Part shown: one piece after another, positions 31,343 through 35,883 of the stretch
Numbering within the stretch: the stretch's first letter is position 1
Layout: every line of letters begins with the position of its first letter
NCBI GenBank assembly: GCA_017460665.1
Contig: JAFUAO010000103.1
Span: 1 to 35,883 of the forward strand
Reading direction: 5' to 3'
Source of the DNA: Ruminococcus sp.
Lineage (GTDB): Bacteria; Bacillota; Clostridia; Oscillospirales; Ruminococcaceae
DNA: 35,883 bases
Position numbers and translations under genes: made by a program
The notes under the pieces: generated by a model
The model's input: the letters and a program-made list of their open reading frames with translations, nothing else
The model's database searches: none
What the model was told of the DNA's origin: nothing

Positions 31343-33082
31343 ATGGGACAAAAGTACTCTATCGAAAAGAATACCCAGCGGCTCATCGCTATCATGAAGC
31401 ACCATGGCATACGAAAGGTCGTGGTCAGCCCCGGAGCTCAGAACATCTGCTTCGTTGGCAGCATACAGCACGACGGCAGCTTTGAGATCTATTCGGCCCC
31501 CGATGAGAGGTCGGCTGCATATATCGCCTGCGGTCTTGCTGCCGAATCAGGTGAGGCCGTCGCTCTTAGCTGTACCGGTGCCACCGCCTCACGGAACTAT
31601 GTTCCTGCTCTGACCGAGGCCTATTACCGCAAGCTGCCGATCCTGGCGATAACTGCTACGAAGCACCCTGCCTTCATCGGACAGAACGTGCCTCAGGTCA
31701 TCGACAGATCCAGCCTCCAGAACGACATCGCAAAGAAGAGCGTGTATGTTCCGACTATCCAGAGCAAGGACGACGACTGGGGCGCTGTCGTGGCCATAAA
31801 CAGCGCTATCCTTGAGATGAAGAGGGGCGAGGGCGGACCTGTCCACATCAGCCTTGAAACTACCCACAGCTCCGACTATTCAGTAGAAGAGCTGCCGAAG
31901 ACACGCTTCATCGACAGGCTCTTCCTCACCGACCGCTTCCCCTCTATCGATCCCTCTAAGAAAACAGCTATCTTTGTAGGCGCCCACTTGAAATGGACCC
32001 CCGAGCTGACTGCCGCTGTAGAGAGATTTTGTGAAAGATACAACGCAGTCGTGCTCTGCGACCACACCAGCAACTACCACGGAAAATACAAGATCCTTCC
32101 GGCACTGGTGACCTATCAGTCTCAGTACCACGCCCCCTGCACCGACATCGACCTGCTGATCGATATGGGCAACGTCTCAGGCGCCTACATCGAGCTGAAG
32201 CCCAAGCAGGTGTGGAGGGTCCACCAGGACGGCGAGATCCGTGACCAGTTCAGAGCTATCAGACTTGTGTTCCAGATGGACGAGCTCAGCTTCTTCAAGA
32301 GATATACCTCCAAGGAGGAGACCGCCCCTCAGACATCATACTATGAGGAATGGAAAAAGGAGTACGATGAGCTCCTCGGGATGATCCCGGAGATCCCCCT
32401 CTCCAACCTTTGGATGGCGAAGTCTCTGTCTCCTGAGCTGCCCGGCGGATCTGTGCTCCACCTCGGTATACTCAACTCCCTGCGGAGCTGGAACTTCTTC
32501 CACGTCAGCGAGGACATCGACTGCTACTGCAATACAGGCGGCTTCGGCATAGACGGTCCTGTCTCTACCGTTCTGGGCGGAGCTCTGGCTGCGAAGGACA
32601 GGATCCACTATCTGGTGCTGGGTGACCTGGCCTTCTTCTATGACCTCAACTCCCTCGGCAACCGCCATTACCCGGATAATATCAGGATCCTCCTGATCAA
32701 CAACGGCGTTGGCACTGAGTTCAAGAACTACAGCCACAAGGCAGCCCTTTTCGGTGATGATGCCGATATGTTCATGGCCGCAAGAGGCCACTACGGAAAC
32801 AAGTCCCCTGTCCTGGTAAAGCACTACGCAGAGGATCTGGGGATCGAATACCTCACAGCCTCGGACAAGGCCGGCTTCAAGGAGCAGCTCGCAAGATTTA
32901 CCGACACATCAGTCAGCAAGCCGATGATCCTTGAGGTCTTTACAGACAGCAGCGAGGAGAGCGACGCTTTAAAGGCGGTCCGCAACATGAAGACCTCTAT
33001 CGAGGGCTCAGCAAAAAACATCGTCAAGAAGCTGCTGGGGCCCAATAACGCCAAGACCTTGAAGAAACTGTTAGGAAAGTGA
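31343..33082 (+). CDS. MenD-like thiamine diphosphate-dependent enzyme
   Basis: A 579-residue ThDP enzyme. The cofactor-activating Glu55 lies in PDERSAAYIACGLA and the ThDP motif runs from Gly427-Asp428 (GDLAFFYDLNSLGN) to a double Asn 26 residues later. VSPGAQN and SCTGATASRNYVPAL also resemble MenD, the menaquinone carboligase, more than acetolactate synthase. No other menaquinone genes are here, and it lies between the flippase and an SDR gene, so it is probably a paralogue making or modifying a polymer precursor by a carboligation or decarboxylation. The C-terminus has a Lys-rich amphipathic tail. The substrate is unknown; comparison with yersiniose synthesis (ThDP enzyme plus SDR acting on a CDP-sugar) is only an analogy. 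Confidence 0.85.
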   Translation: MGQKYSIEKNTQRLIAIMKHHGIRKVVVSPGAQNICFVGSIQHDGSFEIYSAPDERSAAYIACGLAAESGEAVALSCTGATASRNYVPALTEAYYRKLPILAITATKHPAFIGQNVPQVIDRSSLQNDIAKKSVYVPTIQSKDDDWGAVVAINSAILEMKRGEGGPVHISLETTHSSDYSVEELPKTRFIDRLFLTDRFPSIDPSKKTAIFVGAHLKWTPELTAAVERFCERYNAVVLCDHTSNYHGKYKILPALVTYQSQYHAPCTDIDLLIDMGNVSGAYIELKPKQVWRVHQDGEIRDQFRAIRLVFQMDELSFFKRYTSKEETAPQTSYYEEWKKEYDELLGMIPEIPLSNLWMAKSLSPELPGGSVLHLGILNSLRSWNFFHVSEDIDCYCNTGGFGIDGPVSTVLGGALAAKDRIHYLVLGDLAFFYDLNSLGNRHYPDNIRILLINNGVGTEFKNYSHKAALFGDDADMFMAARGHYGNKSPVLVKHYAEDLGIEYLTASDKAGFKEQLARFTDTSVSKPMILEVFTDSSEESDALKAVRNMKTSIEGSAKNIVKKLLGPNNAKTLKKLLGK

Positions 33083-33091
33083 TATTTCGAT

Positions 33092-33907
33092 ATGAGCGTA
33101 CTGAAAAAGATCATAAATAAGCTGCGTACCGAGAAGCTGGTGCCGGTAAAATGCTCCGTGGAGAACGGCAGTATCCTCGCCGGCAAGACGGCCTTGGTCG
33201 TAGGCGGGAGCGGCGGGATCGGAAAGGCTGTTGCAAAGGAGCTCGCAAAACAGGGCTGCAATGTAGTGATCTCCGGAAGAGACCCTGAGAAGACTAAAAA
33301 ATGCTGTCAGGAGATCGGGACGGAGCACTTCGTCATAATGGACCTGAGCAATGTGAGCTCTATCCCGGAAAAAATAGCCGAGGCAGAAAAAGCTGCCGGA
33401 GCAAAGATCGGCATACTGGTCAATTCCTCCGGTGTGAACGGTAAGTTCAAATTCGGCTCGATCACCGAGGAGGAGTTCGACAGGGCCATGGACGTCAACC
33501 TGAAGGGCGCATTCTTCCTCTGTCAGGCAATGGGCAACTATATGATCGAAAACAAGATCCACGGACATATCCTCAATATCTCGTCCTCGTCAGCACTAAG
33601 ACCGGCATGGTCCCCGTACCAGATCTCTAAATGGGCGGTCAAGGGGATGACCGTTGGGCTTGCGGACAAGCTCCTCCCCCACGGGATAATCGTGAACGCC
33701 ATCGCTCCGGGGCCTGTGGCTACGGAGATGCTTGGCAAGGGCGAGGGCGACAGCATCGAGATGCCTCAGCAGCCCTCAAAGCGGTATGCCCTCCCGGAGG
33801 AGATCGCCTCACTGGCTGCATATATGGTCAGCGACCTTGGCGATCTGATCGTAGGCGATACGTTCTACATCACCGGCGGCAGCGGCATAGTCTCGCTTCA
33901 CCACTGA
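33092..33907 (+). CDS. Short-chain dehydrogenase/reductase (SDR)
   Basis: A 271-residue NAD(P)-dependent oxidoreductase. The nucleotide motif is GGSGGIG (38-44), a variant of TGxxxGIG; NSSGVNG replaces the usual NNAG. Catalytic Tyr176 and Lys180 (PYQISK) and a Ser in NISSSSA are present, and the cofactor-side IAPGPVATEM and C-terminal GGSGIV segments are standard. An N-terminal extension of about 30 residues precedes the Rossmann fold. It starts 9 bases after the ThDP enzyme and ends the plus operon, so it probably reduces that enzyme's ketone product. Confidence 0.88.
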   Translation: MSVLKKIINKLRTEKLVPVKCSVENGSILAGKTALVVGGSGGIGKAVAKELAKQGCNVVISGRDPEKTKKCCQEIGTEHFVIMDLSNVSSIPEKIAEAEKAAGAKIGILVNSSGVNGKFKFGSITEEEFDRAMDVNLKGAFFLCQAMGNYMIENKIHGHILNISSSSALRPAWSPYQISKWAVKGMTVGLADKLLPHGIIVNAIAPGPVATEMLGKGEGDSIEMPQQPSKRYALPEEIASLAAYMVSDLGDLIVGDTFYITGGSGIVSLHH

Positions 33908-33920
33908 ATAACGCTATCCC

Positions 33921-33950
33921 AAAGAGCACCTGTAACGGTGCTCTTTTTTT
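33921..33950 (+). terminator. Intrinsic terminator of the plus-strand polymer operon
   Basis: AAAGAGCACC/GGTGCTCTTT with a TGTAAC loop is followed by a T-run, 13 bases after the SDR stop codon. Confidence 0.92.
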
Positions 33951-33977
33951 CGGGCAGTCCTTGGTCCAAATGAACAG

Positions 33978-34012
33978 AAAAAAGCTCCGCCGGCTATAAG
34001 CTGACGGAGCTT
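33978..34012 (-). terminator. Terminator of the Wzz-like gene
   Basis: On the minus strand AAGCTCCG...CGGAGCTT, with partly paired inner bases, is followed by TTTTTT, about 20 bases after the stop of the Wzz-like gene. Confidence 0.85.
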
Positions 34013-34032
34013 ATGTTTTCATCGTGATCTTA

Positions 34033-35553
34033 TCACTTTGCTGAGGGCTCGGGATCGGCCTTGGGCGCCTTCTCAGGCTCCTTATCAGCCTCGGGGACGA
34101 TGCCCTTTCTCTTGCGGCCGTCTGCCACGATAGCCTCTACGATCGCCAGCATGATGAAGGCTACGATCACCAGGGCCTCGATCACTATCAGGGGCAGCTT
34201 TGCGTTGTCGATGATGTGGTGTATCCTGTTGGTAACTGTGCTGGCAGCAGGCACCAGTACATTGTAGGCGTTCCTGAGAGTTACGTTCTTGTAGTAATCA
34301 TCAGAGGTCCTGCTGGTCAGGTCGATGAGCTCGTTGATCTTGTCGCTGAGGGCCTCAAGCTGAGCGTCAAGGTTCTCTGCCTTAGCGTCTGAGCCGGCAG
34401 GATTGTTCTGGAGAGCGTCCTTGCGCTCCTTGTAGTAGTTGATGCTCTGCTTCGTATCGGCAAGATCCTCAGTGATCTGGAGCTTTTTCTTGATCATGTT
34501 GTCGTACTGGTCTGAGGCGACCGTTGAGGACATATTCGTATTAGCCTCGTCCGTGCCGGAGAAGATGAAGATCTGATCCTTCTCATAGGCCTCGATAGAC
34601 TCCTGAACAGACTTGAGCTGCTCCTCAAGAGAGGTCTTTGAGCGGTTAAGTGAGCTGATACGGTAGTCGTAGTAAGCGATAGAAGCGTCCTTGTCCTTGG
34701 TAAGGTTGTTTACCGTGATATAGGACGAGATCTTGTCAAGGTCGATATCCTGGATAGTGATGATAGCCTGATACAGGTCATCGAAGGTATATCCTGTAAC
34801 AGCAGAACGGAAGCGGGTAGAGTCCTCGTTGGAGAGCTGTCTTACATATCTGCGAAGCGTAGTCAGGTTGTTCTTGAAAACATCCACTGCCTCTGAATAG
34901 TCATAGCTGTCATAGCTGATAGCAGTGACCGCAGATCCAAGGGACTCATTGTAGCCGTACTCCTCATAGAAATAGTCCTGATACTTGTCAAGGATCGCAT
35001 TGAGGACATCAGTAGCCTCAGCGGTCGTGAGCTGAGTATTATTGTAATCGAAGTACACCTTGAACTGAGTGGGGTAATAAGTGACATCCAGCATCTCCTT
35101 AGCGGCGTTCAGATTACCGGCGCTCTCATAAACGTTCTGATAAACGGTGATCCTGTCGATAGCGTCCGAGGGGATGATACCGCTGATCGAGATCCCCTCA
35201 CGGATGACCTCAAGGTTTTCAAGGCCCATGCCCAGTTCAGTCAGAGCAGACTCGATGACTGAGGGGTTTTTCAGAGTGTTGACATCGAACTTTCGGCCGT
35301 TGGGGTCGTTGCCCTTCTCTATGCCCGAGTAGGAGAAGCTGATCAGGGCGTTGAGCTTAGGCTTGTTGATCTGAGTCGTCAGAGTTGCATAGCCCACTGT
35401 CAGCACCACGAAGACCACTGCCACGATGATCCACAGCAGGAAGTATTTTTTCAGCTTTTTGAAGATCGTTACTAAGGAGATAACGACCTCATCATCGTCA
35501 GAGGCCTTATTATTTATGGTGATATTCAGGTTTTTCTCATTTGAATTATCCAT
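34033..35553 (-). CDS. Wzz/CpsC-like polysaccharide chain-length regulator
   Basis: A 506-residue membrane protein with two spans, at about 37-57 and 454-477, a large outside region rich in predicted coiled coil (about 290-420) and a short cytosolic tail rich in Pro, Glu and Lys. This is the topology of Wzz and Gram-positive CpsC co-polymerases that set polymer length. The tail carries no kinase, and no CpsD/Wze kinase gene is seen in the window. AGGAGG six bases before the ATG at 35553 fixes the start; the open frame extends further into the promoter. It is transcribed alone, convergent with the plus arm. Confidence 0.82.
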   Translation of the reverse strand: MDNSNEKNLNITINNKASDDDEVVISLVTIFKKLKKYFLLWIIVAVVFVVLTVGYATLTTQINKPKLNALISFSYSGIEKGNDPNGRKFDVNTLKNPSVIESALTELGMGLENLEVIREGISISGIIPSDAIDRITVYQNVYESAGNLNAAKEMLDVTYYPTQFKVYFDYNNTQLTTAEATDVLNAILDKYQDYFYEEYGYNESLGSAVTAISYDSYDYSEAVDVFKNNLTTLRRYVRQLSNEDSTRFRSAVTGYTFDDLYQAIITIQDIDLDKISSYITVNNLTKDKDASIAYYDYRISSLNRSKTSLEEQLKSVQESIEAYEKDQIFIFSGTDEANTNMSSTVASDQYDNMIKKKLQITEDLADTKQSINYYKERKDALQNNPAGSDAKAENLDAQLEALSDKINELIDLTSRTSDDYYKNVTLRNAYNVLVPAASTVTNRIHHIIDNAKLPLIVIEALVIVAFIMLAIVEAIVADGRKRKGIVPEADKEPEKAPKADPEPSAK

Positions 35554-35588
35554 CTTGTTCCTCCTAAAAATAAAGTATACTAATGATA

Positions 35589-35617
35589 ATGATACCATGT
35601 TTGCCCCAAAAAGTCAA
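35589..35617 (-). promoter_or_regulatory. Promoter of the Wzz-like gene
   Basis: On the minus strand, TTGACT (35612-35617) and TATCAT (35589-35594) with a 17-base spacer lie 36 bases before the start at 35553. Confidence 0.8.
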
Positions 35618-35727
35618 CTATTTAAGGATATTTCAGTGATCAGGACAAATGGAAAACAGCCCAAGATGATTATTTTGATGAAATTGACAGCCCAAGGATA
35701 GGCCGATCCGAAAAGCTCCGGCAACAG

Positions 35728-35756
35728 TTGCAATTTTCCATCCACCGTGGTATAAT
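35728..35756 (+). promoter_or_regulatory. Promoter of the phosphofructokinase gene
   Basis: TTGCAA (35728-35733), a 17-base spacer and TATAAT (35751-35756) lie 36 bases before the start codon. Confidence 0.8.
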
Positions 35757-35792
35757 TAAGGTACAAAGCAAGGAAATGAGAGGGTAACAACT

Positions 35793-35883
35793 ATGATGAA
35801 CATCGCAGTAGCGCAGTCCGGCGGCCCCACCTGCGCCATAAACGCCTCACTTGTGGGAGTTTTCGGCGAGTCGCTTAAAGTCG
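35793..35883 (+). CDS. 6-phosphofructokinase, N-terminal fragment cut by window edge
   Basis: Only the first 30 codons are present. The segment NIAVAQSGGPTCAINASLVGV carries the glycine-rich start of the phosphofructokinase fold, in a form (AQSGGPT.AINASL) common in clostridial PPi- or ATP-dependent enzymes of glycolysis. Two ATG codons (35793 and 35796) follow GAGAGGG; either may be used. Which phosphoryl donor it uses cannot be decided from this fragment. Confidence 0.8.
   Translation, partial: MMNIAVAQSGGPTCAINASLVGVFGESLKV

Noticed and set aside
31343-33082. Menaquinone biosynthesis gene menD
   Set aside because: Motifs are MenD-like, but no other men gene is present and it lies within a polymer operon, so the menD name is withheld.

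Overview
The window looks like the chromosome of a Gram-positive, fibre-degrading anaerobe close to Ruminococcus (Oscillospiraceae). Reasons: two secreted glycoside hydrolases end in type I dockerin modules, there is a sporulation-type CwlD amidase and a glycyl radical enzyme, TTGACA/TATAAT promoters and strong Shine-Dalgarno sites are frequent, and the GC content is moderately high. The species cannot be fixed from this sequence alone. No tRNA, rRNA, CRISPR array, insertion sequence or integrase was seen.

Layout. (1) 17-204: palindromic intergenic element; 205-933: CwlD-like amidase on the minus strand. (2) 1074-7212: a sulfonate locus with a glycyl radical enzyme whose active-site residues match isethionate sulfite-lyase (IslA), its radical SAM activase (IslB), and a SsuABC/TauABC-type transporter. 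The likely scheme is import of isethionate, C-S cleavage to sulfite and acetaldehyde, and use of the sulfite as a sulfur source. (3) 7212-9942: an unrecognised 632-residue coiled-coil protein, divergent from a RibD-C/DHFR-like reductase. (4) 10067-13392: an XRE plus winged-helix regulator followed closely by a GH44-CBM-dockerin enzyme. (5) 13412-14402: two small membrane proteins, then a cluster of intergenic palindromic repeats. (6) 14313-17012: a broken BspA-type leucine-rich-repeat surface protein, interrupted by an in-frame amber codon and ending inside the repeat cluster. (7) 17109-20850: a regulator with two helix-turn-helix segments, apparently co-transcribed with a NagZ-like GH3-dockerin enzyme. 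(8) 20930-22064: three small phage-tail-like genes with no other phage genes.

(9) 22063-35617: a surface glycopolymer locus with two divergent arms reading out from 28514-28792. The minus arm encodes a GT8 glycosyltransferase, TagD (CDP-glycerol synthesis), a CDP-alcohol phosphotransferase-like membrane protein, LicD, a Stealth sugar-phosphate transferase, a Wzy-like polymerase and a pyruvyl transferase. The plus arm encodes GpsA (sn-glycerol-3-phosphate), a Wzx flippase, a MenD-like ThDP enzyme and an SDR. A Wzz-like chain-length protein follows on the minus strand. Together they suggest a Wzx/Wzy-exported polymer carrying glycerol phosphate and possibly pyruvyl groups, with an extra ThDP/SDR-made precursor. 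The window ends in the first 30 codons of a phosphofructokinase gene.

The most interesting points are the isethionate lyase locus in a dockerin-encoding commensal, the MenD-like/SDR pair and a CDP-alcohol transferase lacking its last motif aspartate in the polymer locus, the 632-residue orphan protein, the amber-interrupted surface protein whose tail is made of intergenic repeat, and the isolated phage-tail-like genes.
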